Part shown: in pieces, positions 19,161 to 30,100 of the stretch
Numbering within the stretch: position 1 is the stretch's first letter
Layout of the letters: each line of letters starts with the position of its first letter
DNA from: Emiliania huxleyi CCMP1516
Lineage: Eukaryota > Haptophyta > Isochrysidales > Noelaerhabdaceae
Reading direction: 5' to 3'
Length of the DNA stretch: 64,000 bases
Assembly (NCBI RefSeq): GCF_000372725.1
Contig: NW_005199194.1
Coordinates: 341,855 to 405,854 of the forward strand
Notes under the pieces: model-generated
Seen by the model: only the letters and a program-made list of their open reading frames with translations
The model's database searches: none
Told to the model about the DNA's origin: nothing
Made by a program: the position numbers and the translations under genes

Positions 19161-20315
19161 GGAGGTGCTCGGCGGCGCGGCCGAGCGCATCGCGGCGGCG
19201 GTCGGCGCGCCCTTCACCGGCCTCCTGATGACGGCGCTCGACCAGACGGGGCAGCGGATCATCGCGGCGCGCCAGCGCATCACCGTCGGCGAGCAGCCGG
19301 CGGGCGGCGGCCCGATCATCGACAGCGTCGGCTGCGGCGTCCCCGGTTGGAGCCGCTTCCCTCGGCGCACAAGCGGCTGCCAGTACGTGGTGGCGAGCGG
19401 CCAGGTGGAGTGCCTGAGCAACCCGCGCGCGGGCGAGGGCTTCAGCACGTACAGCTGCCCGCCGGCGGCCATGCCGCGCCTCCTGGCGTGCCACGACGCG
19501 CTGGCCGCCAACCAGCAGCCGGGGGGCATGCACTTCCGCATGCGCGAGGCCGTGGGCGCCCTCCAGGCCGGCGACACGAGCGCCGAGAACCTCGTGCTCG
19601 GGAGCATGGCGCAGCTCTCGCAGGTGCCGGGCGTCCTACCACGGCACGCCCGTGCGCGTCGACGGCCGCGTCGCCGCCGTCCTCTGGCGGCCTCAAGCAG
19701 CGACGCCAGCATCCACACGCCGCTGTCGAGCGGGAAGCGCAAGCGGCCTCTCGAAGGCGAGCCACGGGATGAGGAGCCGACCGTGGCGCTGTCGCCCGCC
19801 TCCTCGTCCGGCTCAGCGTCCGCCTCATCGCCTTTCTCACCCGGCTCACTCGATACGGAAATGCTGCCGAGTCCGGTGCCAGCTGGTGCCGCCGCCGATG
19901 CTGCCGCCGCTCACCACGAGCTGGAGCCCGAGCTCAGCCCGGATGCGCCGGAGCCCGAAGTCGCCCAGGTTGGGCACGAGCTGACGCTTCGCCAACTGCC
20001 ATGGGAGCGCTGCCCGTGGTTCGACAACAGTGGAGTCCTTCGAGAATTCTTAGGATACAAGCCTCTCTCACAGCACACTGCCTTCGAGAAGCCAACGGAG
20101 CTGCCCAGCTACCTCGACGGCTCGCGTTCGCGGAAGCACAACTGCCATACTTTTTACGGCAGCCCGGCAAATCGGGTGGTTCACGCAGCGTTTATTCGCC
20201 CCCATTCCATGGCGCCTTCGTCTGTCTTGACGATTCGCCCGATGCCTACCTCAGCGCGCTGATCGCCTCTGGGTACTGCACGGAGGATGACAAGTCGGCC
20301 GCGCTTGAGGCGTGA
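19130..20315 (+). pseudogene. Unrecognised protein gene with several frame changes
   Basis: Plus-strand coding quality is good from about 19140 to 19632 (GDGILPVEEVLGGAAERIAA ... MAQLSQVPG). It continues one base out of frame (SYHGTPVRVDGRVAAVLWRP, about 19634-19700). It then returns to the first frame (GKRKRPLEGEPRDEEPTVAL ... RKHNCHTFYGS, to about 20165). It ends in a third frame (GKSGGSRSVYSPPFHGAFVC ... DDKSAALEA, stop 20315). Single-base shifts, not introns, best explain the breaks near 19633 and 20165. No domain recognised; a Ser/Pro/Glu-rich middle (about 19790-19950) looks disordered. Either a decayed gene or a stretch of assembly errors. Confidence 0.45.
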
Positions 20316-20420
20316 TCTCGGTGATTAATAATTAATAATTAATACTCGATCATTAAGGTTCTTCGAGTTCATTTAATATAAGGTTCTTCGGGCCAGTTGG
20401 TGTGTGTGTGTGTGTGTGTC
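20316..20420. other. AT-rich spacer with short repeats
   Basis: TTAATAATTAATAATTAATA followed by two AAGGTTCTTCG copies and a short (GT)n run. Possible 3' flank of the plus-strand remnant. Confidence 0.4.
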
Positions 20421-20641
20421 CCCGCCAATGGCCGTTATCCGTTAGTGCGGACGTCGCCGCGGCTCGCCTCTGCCGCGGCGGCTGCTGCGCGCACGCGGCG
20501 GCGCCGCTCTCTCGCGAGACGGCTGGTGACGCGGCTCGCCGCCGACGTACGGTGCGCTCGTCCGACGGTCCGCAGCGTGGCGTGCGCGGCGCTGCGCGCC
20601 GCTCTGCGAGCGCTTCTGCGCCTGCACTGCCTGTCTCTGTT

Positions 20642-20901
20642 GCTGCTGGTGGTGGTGGTGCTGCTGCTGCTGGTGCAGATGCTGCTGCTGGCGCGGCGCG
20701 GCTCTGCGACTGGGCTCGACGCGCGCGTCGCGAGCGTCTGACGCGGCGGGCGGCGTCGGGCAGGTGCGCTTCTCTCTCGGGTGGTGGTGGTGGTGCTGCT
20801 GCTGCTGCTGGTGGTGCAGATGCTCCTGCTGGTGCGGCGCGGCCCTCCGACTCGACTCGGTGCGCGCGTCGCGGCTATCTGACGCGGCGGGCGGCGTAGC
20901 G
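20642..20901. repeat. Tandem duplication of a ~120-130 bp unit with CTG/GGT tracts
   Basis: Unit 1 (about 20642-20760) and unit 2 (about 20779-20901) share a GGTGGTGGTG/CTGCTGCTG tract, GTGCAGATGCT, a GGCGCGGC segment and TCTGACGCGGCGGGCGGCGT. Poly-Leu (plus) and Gln/His (minus) frames over it are low complexity. Confidence 0.75.
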
Positions 20902-20905
20902 GGCG

Positions 20906-21960
20906 GCAGCGGTGGCGGCTCGACGGTGGAGGTGGAGGCTGGTAGCTGGAGGCTGTGCTGGTGGACCTTTGACTAACTCTCACCCGCCGCCGCTCCGACG
21001 GTGAAGCGGCGGGGATCGTCAGCGGATCGACGACTAGTTCGTGCTCGGACTGCCTCGCAGTCACCCCGTCGTGCGACAGGCTGTCTAAGCCTGGCGCCGA
21101 CCCGGTGTTTTGACACCCAAACACTCTTCCTTAAGCTCCTGAGGGGCGCGTGGTTGTAACCACGTAGTAGGACTACAGCCCACCACAGACACCCTCCCCC
21201 ACTCCTCACGTGTGTTCACACCCTCACCCTCTCCTCTCTCCTCTCTCTCTCTCTCTCTCCTCTCTCTCCTCTTGTCTGTGCTGTCTACCTGACTCAGGCA
21301 CTCAATCTGCCGATGCGTGATTGTGTGTGGGCTGCTCCGAGGGGGCCCTCTGTGCGATCCGACGGGTAGGGGGGCTGTGCCCGGGCGGTGTCCGGTGTGG
21401 AGTCCCCTTCTGATCCCGCCTGGGATGTTGGGTGTGAGGTTGTGGCGGCTTCGATCCCAAGGGGGGGAGCTGATCCCACTCAATAACCAACTCTCAGGGG
21501 CAGTAGGTGGGCGAGCCTCGAGCGCGCTCATCTCGATCGTCAAGGCGTCGCTACGCGCGGTCTTCCGCGGGGGGAGCTGCGTCGACGGGTGCGGGACCGC
21601 GGCGCAGCCAGTGCCGCGGCGAGGCCTCCGGCTGTTTGCGGCGGGCGGCTTGCTGCTCGCGGCGATGGCGAAAAACTCGTCTCGCCACACGCCAAGGGCT
21701 TATGCTCTGGCGAGACGTGAGGCGCATGCGCCCAGGAGGGGAGGGGGCATGTGTAACGACACTGCTAGAGATGCCTTTCGGGGCCCAGAGATAAAACTTC
21801 TGTGATGCCATGCGTGACCTAGTAGTGTCCCCAGCTATGGGCGTGTCCACGTTGGAGCCAGGTGTGGTGTGGGCGCGAGAATAGCTCCGCCGTTCATGGA
21901 GGCAACCGATGCGAGTCGACTGGTGTGTGTCGTCGTGGTTTCGTATCAAGAATACTCACT
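20906..21960. other. Mostly non-coding, one weak plus-strand frame
   Basis: Contains a CT-rich tract at about 21222-21275. A plus-strand frame at 21480-21805 (ALISIVKASLRAVFRGGS ... MAKNSSRHTPRAYALARREA) has no recognised domain and no clear start, so I do not call it a gene. GTTGTAACCACG and nearby sequence resemble no known RNA. Confidence 0.3.
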
Positions 21961-21965
21961 CACAC

Positions 21966-22296
21966 GGGCCAGTTGGGGGGGGGCAAACCCTGCCCGGCCC
22001 CTAGAACCCCAGGTAAGGCCCAGGTATGGCCTAGGGCATCAGAAGGGACCAAGAGGAGTCCAGTCTGAGCCATAGAGCCCATGTCTTTGCCCCCGAAGGT
22101 CGCGTTCAAATGCCCGGAACGGACGTCACAGTGGTGTCCGGTCGGCGCGATCACCGAGCTGTGACGCTCAGGGAAGCCTGATGAGGTACTGGTTTCTTTG
22201 CCCAGGGCTGGCCTTCCCCCCAGGCTGGATCAGCTGAGCAAGGTTTGGGGAGAATCCTATATTGGGATCTTCAGATATTTTGACGGATGACCGAAA
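21966..22296 (+). repeat. Dispersed ~330 bp element, copy A
   Basis: Runs from GGGCCAGTT through GGCATCAGAAGGGACCAAGA, AAGGTCGCGTTCAAATGCCC and GCCTGATGAGGTACTGGTTT to AGATATTTTGACGGATGACC. It matches 56983-57332 over the whole length with few differences, apart from a short variable stretch near 22210-22225. The minus strand of both copies is open for about 50 residues, without an ATG. Confidence 0.85.
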
Positions 22297-22439
22297 ATGG
22301 GCAAAAATCCCATCTCCTCCCGTAACGTACGCAGCACTCGGCGGGTATGCTGGCCGGGAGGAGGCGGTCGGTGAGGCGAGCTCCGCCCCTGCGGCCCTCA
22401 ACTGGCCGGGGCGGAGACGTGCCGATGCTGCTGCCGCAC

Positions 22440-22774
22440 GGCGCTAAGCACTCGAGGGCGCTGCGCGAGGTGCGCCGCGTCTGCGCGAGTACTTGAGCGA
22501 GCTGGCGGAGAGGGGTCAGGTTGTGCCGATGATGCGGACGGCTCGAGGCCTCCACCCGACCGTTCGGTGGACGATCGGGTTCGGCGAGTGGCTGGCGTTG
22601 ACGCGAATTCGTGAGTCGAAGGCCAGCCGCTGGCTCGCTGCTGAGCAGGCTTCGGCGCGAGGGGAGGAGGATGTTGTGCGCGCCGGCCGGGGGGCAGGCA
22701 CCGTGCAGGTGATGCTCGACAACATGGCGAACCACGTCTGGCGCGAGGTGTGGCCGGCGATCGACATCGCATAG
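22440..22774 (+). CDS. Hypothetical protein fragment
   Basis: A plus-strand segment ending at TAG 22774 encodes LREYLSELAERGQVVPMMRT, then TVRWTIGFGEWLALTRIRES and VQVMLDNMANHVWREVWPAI. Composition is protein-like. The upstream frame is broken near 22490, where CTGCGCGAG is duplicated 20 nt apart, as at an intron boundary. No start, no family; possibly the 3' exon of a gene or a mobile-element remnant next to copy A. Confidence 0.35.
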
Positions 22775-23252
22775 AGTTACCCCCCCCTTGGACGCGCCCA
22801 CTCTCCGTCCACAAAACTCACGATCCTACTAATACATACATATCTCTGGAGTATTTGCCGACATAATGAAGGCAGCACCAAGCTATTAGCTATCCTCTTC
22901 TCAAACGACGCACAGTCTCTCACACAGACACCCCACAGCACGGACACGGCAGCCTGCCACGGACGGAGGGCGCGCCGACCGAGCGGACAAGGCACTCATC
23001 CGGGTACGGTGGCTCGCGTGCTGCGCAGTGGCTGCTATACCACCGGCACCCTGACCCTCAGCTACGCCCCAGTGGCTACAAAGCGCATGCGTATCAACAC
23101 ACAAATATCGCATCGCGGGCCGCAGCTAGCAGGAAGGACGGAGCTTGGCGCTCAATGAGTTCTATAGAGTGTACAATGAGAGCGAGACGCCCCTGTGCCC
23201 TCCCGCAAGGTGGAGGCGGCGCAGCTGCTCACTCCTACAATGAGGATACAAG
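22775..23252. other. Intergenic, nothing recognised
   Basis: Between the fragment above and the 3' end of the LRR gene. No repeat or gene seen. Confidence 0.3.
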
Positions 23253-26066
23253 TCAAAGCGACGGAAGGTCTGTGCCGCCGCCAGCTGGGGCGCCATCCGC
23301 TTTGCCGGAATTGGCTGTGTCGGCCACGACCGGCACAAAGAGAGGCGACCCCGAGCGCTCCTTCTTGATAACAACGCAGAGGGCGGCGATCGCGCAGACC
23401 GCCACTGTAGCTCCCACCGCAATGCCTGCAATGGCGCCGGCCCCGAGCCCGTCCTCCTCCTCGGGGGCCGGCGGGGCCGACGGCGGCGGCATGTTCGGGC
23501 TCAGCGGGAGCGTGGCCGAGACCGCTTGGTAGGTCGACTTGGCCAGCTCGGCCGAGTAGAAGTCGGTGCCGTAGTTGGCGACGGAGACGGTGTACGAGTT
23601 GCCCGGAGAGAAGCCGTAGCCGATCGGGCCGCACAGCACCTGCGTCGGGCTGACGTACGACGCGGGGAACACGGTGGAGTCGACGCGGCACTTGAGCTCG
23701 TTGGACGCGATGAAGTCGGAGCCCGTCACGGTGAAGTACTGGCCGGGGATCAGGTTGGAGGCCGACGTGGGTTTCGCGAGCGGTGTGCACTGGCCGAAGG
23801 CGGCGGTGTCGAAGCGGAAGACCCACCTGGGCCACTCGCCCGTCGCCGGGTCGCACAGCATGTGGTTGCGCGTCGCCGAGAAGGAGCCGACGCCGTGCGC
23901 GTCGGTGAGGAGGCGGTAGATGAACGAGGGCAGCTCGCCGCTGAAGGCGTTGCCGTCGAGTCTGAGGCGGGAGCCCGAGGTGGCCACCTGCTCGTTCTGG
24001 AAGCCGAGGAGCGACACCTCGAAGTTGCCGCTGAACTTGTTGTTGCGCAGCGAGAGGTAGCGCAGGTTGGCCGTGTGCCAGTCGAACGTGGGCAGCTCGC
24101 CCGCAAACTCGTTCGAGTCGAGCGTCAGGCGGTAGATGCCGTTCCACCCGTTGATGACCACCTTCTTCAGCGTGCCCGTGAGCTTGTTGCGCGACAGGTC
24201 GAGCGTGAAGAGCTTGGACGAGCACATCATGTCCATCGGCAGGTCGCCCGTCAGGCCAGAGTGGACGGCCGAGAAGTGGGAGAGCTGCGTCGCCTCCTTG
24301 ATCTCTGCAGGGATCGGCGAGTCGAGGTTGATGAAGTCGAGGTACAGCTCCTGCAGCCTCGGCGCCTCCGAGAAGAGGCACGACTTGAGCGAGCCGGTAA
24401 AGTAGTTCTGCGAGTACGACGCCTTCTTCAGCTTGGGCTCGGTGTGCGTCGCGCACGGCAGCTCGCCCGTGAAGAAGTTGTGCGTCAGGTAGACCTCCTC
24501 CAGGCTCTCGGAGGCAAAGATGGAGGAGGGCACGGTGCCGGTGAGCTGGTTGCGCGAGAGGGAGAGCGTCTTGAGGTACGGCAGGTTGCCGATCGACGCG
24601 GGGATCTCGCCCTTGAACGCGTGGCTCGCCAGCAGCAGCTCGAGGATGTTGCCCTGCAGGTCACAGTTCACGAACTCGAAGTCGTCGCACGCCGTCTTGC
24701 CGGCGATCGGGTCCGACCAGGTGCCGGTGTCGGTGTCGATGCCCTTGGCGAACATCCAGTCGCAGTAGGGCACGGTGTCCGAGTCGATCTCGGTGCCGTT
24801 GGTCGAGTAGACGTCGCGGTAGAGGTAGCTCTGGAACGCGTTCTTGCCCGTGTTGTAGTGGCCGTCCATGTAGTCCTCGCGGTTCCAGTGCTGGTTGATC
24901 ATGTCGGGCGCGGTCAGGTCGAAGATGGGCGTGTCCTTCTGCGTGGGATAACACGTGTTGTAGTAGAGGTCCTGCAGGAACTGCAACTGCGCCGTCGGGA
25001 TGGTGACCTGCAGGTACGGCAGCCAGGTCATCGTGTAGAAGCCCGACGTCGTCTCGGTCCCTGTGTTGAAGTAGCCGTGGATCGCAATGTACAGGTACGT
25101 GTCCAGGTGCTCGTCGCCGCCGCCGAGGCACGGCTGGTAGAAGCCCTCCTTGGAGGCCTCGCCGCAGTAGGCGCCCGTCGCCGTCCGGTGGTACCTGTCC
25201 TCGTACGTGAGGTCGTCACGCCCCAGCACTTTCTCGTAGTTGACGCCCGTCATGAAGTAGTACGGGTGGTTGATGCTCTGGCCCGACTCGTACATCGGGA
25301 TGGCGTGGAAGTCGTACCAGACGACGTGGCGCTTCTGCGTGTCGCCCAGCTCGTCGAGCGCCTCCGACTTGAGCTCCCAGCGCGACTTGGCCTCGGTCCG
25401 CTTCATCTTCAGCCACACAAACTTGTCGGCCGGCACCTCTACCTTAAACGGGCAGCCCGAGTAGATCTCGATCACCTTGGCGAGGCCGTCCTCGACGTAC
25501 GTGTTGTTGGGCCCCGGGAGCAGCTGGCCCCACTTCGTGTCGGACGATTTGTACGTGGGGACCGCGCCGCCGGCGTAGTCGCTCGAGTACTGAGCGCAGT
25601 AAGCAGGAGCGGGAGGCGGTGCCGATGGGGGCGGCTTGGGGCAGTCGATCTGCCCAGGAAGGGGCGGCTCCGGGGGCGGCGCCTCCGGCGGCGGTTGCGA
25701 CGGGGGCGCCGTCGGCGGCGGCGGTAGCGTCGGGGGCGACGGCGGCGGCGGCGGTTGCGACGGGGGCGCCGTCGGCGGCGGCGGTAGCGTCGGGGGCGAC
25801 GGCGGTAGCGTCGGGGGCGACGGAGGGAGGGATGGCGACGGGTCGGCCGCCTCCGACAGCCGGCGAGCGTCGAGGTGTCCAAGGTGAGCCGGAGGGTATC
25901 GAGTGTTCGTCTCCTCGGCGAGAGCCCGCCGGTGGACCTTGAGCGAATCGGAGTGGCGATGCACCGTGCCCGTGAGCGTCAGCTTCTGCGCCACGAGGTA
26001 TTCGGGGTTGTGCTCGATCTCGGGACGCCCGGAGGCGGCGAGGTAGAGGAGAAGTGCCGCAGACAT
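23253..26066 (-). CDS. LRR surface protein with IPT/TIG domain and C-terminal membrane anchor
   Basis: A 937-residue single-exon frame; ATG 26066 is chosen because MSAALLLYLAASG reads as a signal peptide (the frame is open upstream but has no ATG). A Pro-rich PPSPPTLPP linker (about residues 75-140) follows, then a Trp/Tyr-rich extracellular module with Cys residues (about 150-480). Next come LRRs of the plant-like LxxLxLSxNxLTGxxP type (about 495-740; e.g. LKTLSLSRNQLTGTVPSSIF and LRYLSLRNNKFSGNF). An IPT/TIG-like beta domain follows (about 770-860; IPGQYFTVTGSDFIASNELK, VLCGPIGYGFSPG). A membrane span (GAGAIAGIAVGATVAVCAIA, about 890-910) and a short tail with KKER after the span give type I topology. 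A receptor or adhesion role is inferred; there is no kinase domain. Confidence 0.85.
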   Translation of the reverse strand: MSAALLLYLAASGRPEIEHNPEYLVAQKLTLTGTVHRHSDSLKVHRRALAEETNTRYPPAHLGHLDARRLSEAADPSPSLPPSPPTLPPSPPTLPPPPTAPPSQPPPPPSPPTLPPPPTAPPSQPPPEAPPPEPPLPGQIDCPKPPPSAPPPAPAYCAQYSSDYAGGAVPTYKSSDTKWGQLLPGPNNTYVEDGLAKVIEIYSGCPFKVEVPADKFVWLKMKRTEAKSRWELKSEALDELGDTQKRHVVWYDFHAIPMYESGQSINHPYYFMTGVNYEKVLGRDDLTYEDRYHRTATGAYCGEASKEGFYQPCLGGGDEHLDTYLYIAIHGYFNTGTETTSGFYTMTWLPYLQVTIPTAQLQFLQDLYYNTCYPTQKDTPIFDLTAPDMINQHWNREDYMDGHYNTGKNAFQSYLYRDVYSTNGTEIDSDTVPYCDWMFAKGIDTDTGTWSDPIAGKTACDDFEFVNCDLQGNILELLLASHAFKGEIPASIGNLPYLKTLSLSRNQLTGTVPSSIFASESLEEVYLTHNFFTGELPCATHTEPKLKKASYSQNYFTGSLKSCLFSEAPRLQELYLDFINLDSPIPAEIKEATQLSHFSAVHSGLTGDLPMDMMCSSKLFTLDLSRNKLTGTLKKVVINGWNGIYRLTLDSNEFAGELPTFDWHTANLRYLSLRNNKFSGNFEVSLLGFQNEQVATSGSRLRLDGNAFSGELPSFIYRLLTDAHGVGSFSATRNHMLCDPATGEWPRWVFRFDTAAFGQCTPLAKPTSASNLIPGQYFTVTGSDFIASNELKCRVDSTVFPASYVSPTQVLCGPIGYGFSPGNSYTVSVANYGTDFYSAELAKSTYQAVSATLPLSPNMPPPSAPPAPEEEDGLGAGAIAGIAVGATVAVCAIAALCVVIKKERSGSPLFVPVVADTANSGKADGAPAGGGTDLPSL

Positions 26067-26217
26067 GGATCTCGGCAGGCCTCGGCTTCGACGCGTGTGC
26101 TGGCGGTCTCGGACACGTGTGGAGCTGGCTGGGGGTACAACGAAAGGGGTACAGTACAACGAAGGGGGTGCACCACACAGTCACTGAACACAAAAGAATT
26201 CTACGAATAGAAGCCCC

Positions 26218-26280
26218 TCTCACAGCAGACTGGCACGAACTAGCACCACAAAAGGCACAGCAGACAACGGCCCCTTATGG
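26218..26280 (+). repeat. Dispersed 63 bp repeat, copy 1
   Basis: TCTCACAGCAGACTGGCACG through AAAGGCACAGCAGACAACGG to CCCCTTATGG. The reverse complement is at 44446-44508 with one or two differences. Lies upstream of the LRR gene. Confidence 0.85.
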
Positions 26281-26690
26281 GCCGTCGAAGAGGCCGTCAT
26301 ACTCCTCCGGCCTCGCCCCCCCTTCCCAACCCTCCCCTGGCTCAGGCTCCTCATCCTCGCGGCGCGCAGTGCGCACCCCGCCCCGCGAAGACGAACCCTT
26401 CCGCCGGCGTGCCTCGCGGGACTGCCGCCCGCTGCCGCCGCCCTTCCCCCCCTCCGCTGCCCGCGCCCACAGGGACGGTGCGACTCCTGGGGTTTCTTGG
26501 GACTCTTGAGGTGTGCTAGTCGCTATATATAGTCGGACGGTTCCGGCACGTCTGATGGGCAGATTGGGCTCGAGGGAGAGCCGCGGTCGCGGCCAGCGCG
26601 CGGGGCCTGGCTGGGGCTGCCGGGCTTGATCTCGACCCACGCGCCGGAGCGCGCGTGGTGCTTGAGTGCGTCACACCAATCCTCGCTACC
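26281..26690. other. No gene supported; possible minus-strand exon
   Basis: A minus-strand frame at about 26500-26275 (GGSGRQSREARRRKGSSSRG ... EEYDGLFDGP) is charged and protein-like but has no start or domain. ACACCAATCCTCGCTACC at about 26673-26690 recurs at about 38513-38530. Confidence 0.3.
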
Positions 26691-26889
26691 AAACTTGGAG
26701 CACTTGGAGTGCAGTCATCAACCTCACATGCAGGGCCGGGGAGCTAAGAAGCGCACCCAGCGGGCCGGATGATCGGCATCGGGTTATGGGCTAGAGAGCC
26801 CTAGCCTTGGCCTGGGGGGTGCGCGGTCGCAGGGCCATAACACGGGTCTCCGAGGGATAGCTCCGCGCTCCGGGTCCCTAGCAGCAGAC
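26691..26889 (+). repeat. Dispersed ~200 bp element, copy 2 (plus orientation)
   Basis: Begins AAACTTGGAGCACTTGGAGT and ends at GGGTCCCTAGCAGCAGACC. Near-identical inverted copy at 8541-8736; the first 35-50 bp also occur at 3111-3159 and 6261-6293. Confidence 0.85.
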
Positions 26890-26892
26890 CGC

Positions 26893-27010
26893 ACACCCTC
26901 TACTCGGAGCTAGTAATACGAGAATACTCTCCGAGGGTTGGTTCTGCGCTTTGGGTTGCCCCTAGCTGCGGAACGCCCCCTCTACTCGGAGCTAGTGATA
27001 AGAGAATACA
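26893..27010 (+). repeat. Tandem sub-repeats of the element's 3' end
   Basis: CCTCTACTCGGAGCTAGT with a following GAGAATAC occurs twice (about 26898 and 26979). The stretch between them (TCTCCGAGGGTTGGTTCTGC...) is a diverged copy of the end of the preceding element. Confidence 0.7.
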
Positions 27011-27187
27011 CACCGTCCCCACGCAATACCTTACTCGAAGATAATACAGGAATACGCAGGTGTGAGGTATAAAGAAACAGCGAGGTAAAGTTGGCGGCGA
27101 TGAAAACAAAAAAAATGTGAGCGCGTGTCAAATCCCTCGGCAAATGACCTCGGGCGGCGACTCTCTTTGACCATTTCGTGGACGGCC

Positions 27188-30100
27188 ATGCCGCCGCCGA
27201 GCTCCGCCTCGCACGGGCTCCCGAGCGAGATTCTCGAGATGCTTGGCCGGGTGCAAGACCAGGCCATGATCTTCTCCTTCACCGTGGACGAAAATAACGA
27301 GAACGCTCGCTTTCCTTACGCCTCGCCGGGAGCGCAGGCCGTTTACGGCGTGTCTGCTGAGGAGGTGATGAGTGACGCTATGGAGCTCGTCGGAAGGATC
27401 CACGACGATGACCAGCGTAGCTACTTTTCTTCCGTGGAGGAGTCTTGGAAGCAGCTATCCGAGTGGAACTTCACGTGGCGCTCTCGCTTCCCCGGCTACC
27501 CGAATAACTACAAGTGGCTCAAGGCCAGCTCAATGCCAAAGCGGCTTCCCAACGGGCACACCATCTGGTATGGCGCGGTGTATGACGCGGACGCCGAAAC
27601 GAGGCTTGGGGACTCGGAGAAGCGGCAGACCGAGTCGGCCGCTTCCAACCGTCTTTTGCAGTCGGAGAATGACTCCATCTCCAACAAGTACGCGCATGCC
27701 TTCGACCTGCTCAACGACGTCGTCTTCGCTGTGCGCGCGACCAGCTGGGAGGCGGCCGACTGGCGCGCGAAACACACACACCTGCACACCGCGCCTGCAC
27801 ATACACCTGCACACACGCACACTACACACAAGTCCCTCCTCCATCATCGTGCGCCACGCCCGTTTACCTCGTCGTCCTGCAGGCGCGTGTACGAGTCCTC
27901 CAAGTCGTTCGGCGAGTATTTCCAGCTCGGCGGCGAGAAGCGCTTCCTCGACACCGTCGATGACGGGGCGGTCCTGCGGGAGCTGCTGGCGGCGGCGCGG
28001 CACGAGATGCAGCCGATACGCGACCTGGCCGTCTTCAAGCCGACGCACAGCAGCAACGAGCGGACGCTGCGCTGCCGTGCGGTCGATCTCTCCGGCGTCG
28101 AGGGCTTCACGAGCGTGCTCGTGGTGAGCCACGACCACATATCTCCCCATATCTCCCCATATCTCCCCATCTCTCCCCATATCTCCCCATATCTCCCCAT
28201 CTCTCCCCATCTCTCCCCATCTCTCCCCATCTCTCCCCATCTCTCCCCATCTCTCCCCATCTCTCCCCATCTCTCCCCATCTCTCCCCATATCTCCCGCA
28301 GGTGTGCCACGACCTCACCGACTTCAAGTTCCGCATCGAGGCGCCGCGCTGGACGGCCGCCTGGCCCTCTTGTCGCTGCCGCGTGAGACGGTGCAACCAC
28401 ATCGCGGTCGTAGGCGGAGAAGGACCGGCAGGTTGCGGCCAAGCTGCAGCACGAGGACAAGAACTTGCACAAGTCGCACGAAGTGAGCGCCTCGTACACG
28501 CTCGAGCAGCTCGGCATCATCGAGAAGCAGGCGCGCCGGGCCGCCTGCTGCGCCGCCTGCTGCGCCGCCTCCTTTCACCTCCCTCACTGCGCTCCCTCAC
28601 TGCCTCACTGCCTCACTGCCTCACTGCCTCACTGCCTCACTGCGCGCCGCCTGCTGCGCCGTTTCTGTTCACCTCCCTCACTCCTCACTCCCCCCCCCCC
28701 TTTCCCCCAGCTGGCCGCGCACCGCGACGCGGCCGCCCAGTTCCAGAGCCCCGAGCTCAAGAAGGTGTTGTGGCTCACCACCACCTCGAGGCGGCGCGGC
28801 ACCGTCTCCAGGACACGTCCAGGACACGTCCCGTACCGTAGGTGTGGCTCGACCTTGAGGCGGTGCGCGAGCACTCGTTCGAGGCGATACGGCAGGCCAA
28901 GGCCACGCTGGCCACGATGCAGACCCGCTCGAAGCGCGCGCAGGAGGACGCGCACTTGCGCATCATGATCTTCCAGATGGCCGCGCAGGAGTACGTGCCG
29001 CTCTCCTTGCCGGTCGACGTCGTCGCGAGCGTGGTAGCTGAGTTTGGCGCCGACGCGGGCGTGTGCGTGCGCGCCTTTGAGGCGTGTCCCCCCCCCCCCC
29101 CCCTTCCTAGGGCTCCCTCGATGCCCCCCCCCTCCACCTCCCCTCGCCCGCCCCAGCCGCGGACACCCCCCGGCACAATCGCGCGCAGGTGCCCGAGGTG
29201 CAGCTCGACTGGCACCTGCTGCGGTACGCGCTCGAGAATGCCGTCTCCAACGCGCGCAAGTACGGCACCGACATGGAGATCGAGCTCGCCATCGAGTACC
29301 ACGAGCCCACCCTCGTCATGCAGGTCTCCAACGCGGCCGACCCGCAAAAGCAGGCGCAGCTGATCGCGCGGCATGGCACCAACGCGACGCGGCTGCTGCA
29401 CCACCGCGGTAACACGGGCGGCGCGCACAGCACCAACCTCGGCGGCCAGGCGATGCGCGACGTGGCGCGGCTGCTCCGCGGCTCTGTCTCGCTGCAGCTG
29501 CTGCCGGCGGCCTCTCGGCTACACCTCGAAGTGCGTGCGCCGCGGACGGTCGACATCGAGGCCCACTCTGCAACCATTTATGGCCAAGAGAGGGCGCCGC
29601 TCTGAGAGGGGCGCTCTCTTCACGCCGCCGTGCCGTGAACAGGCGACCCAGCCGCTGCTCGTCTACTTCATCGACGACGAGCCGACGATGCGGATGGTGT
29701 ACGGCAGCTGGGTGCGATCGCCATCTCCGCTCCACCCCGACTCGAAGGTCTTCCCGCCGCCGGACTTGCCGGCGGCGGAGACGGACGAGGCGATGCGCGG
29801 CTTCGCGGGGCACGTGCTCGCGGCGCGGCCGCGGCCGAGCTGCGTGGTGCTCGACCAGAACTTGCGCAGCCAGGTGATGCGACGCGAGAACGCCACGACC
29901 GGCACCGAGATTGCGACCGCGCTGCGCGCCGGCGGCTACAAGGGGTCGATCGTCATCCGCTCGGCCAACGTCTCTCAGAAGGTGATCAACGAGTACCTCA
30001 GCGCGGGCGCGAGCGCCGTCATGCAGAAGGACGAGCCGCGGGAGAGGCTCGTGCAGCTGATCGTCGAGGCGGGCGGCGCGCTGCCGAAGGAGTTCGCGTC

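Noticed and set aside
20397-20741. Poly-Leu signal or membrane protein
   Set aside because: The Leu/Val run comes from CTG/GTG repeats that are duplicated in tandem; no protein-like flanks.
23526-25727. 733-codon plus-strand frame opposite the LRR gene
   Set aside because: Antisense shadow caused by strong third-position GC; the minus strand has signal peptide, LRRs and membrane anchor.
28136-28298. CRISPR-like array at 28.1 kb, 43.7 kb and 46.0 kb
   Set aside because: Units are 10 bp, contiguous and without spacers; they are minisatellites.
29373-29643. Two separate genes (sensor kinase and response regulator) around 29.6 kb
   Set aside because: A 49-nt GC-AG intron (29594-29642) joins them in frame and the total of all eight exons is a multiple of three, so one gene is the better model.
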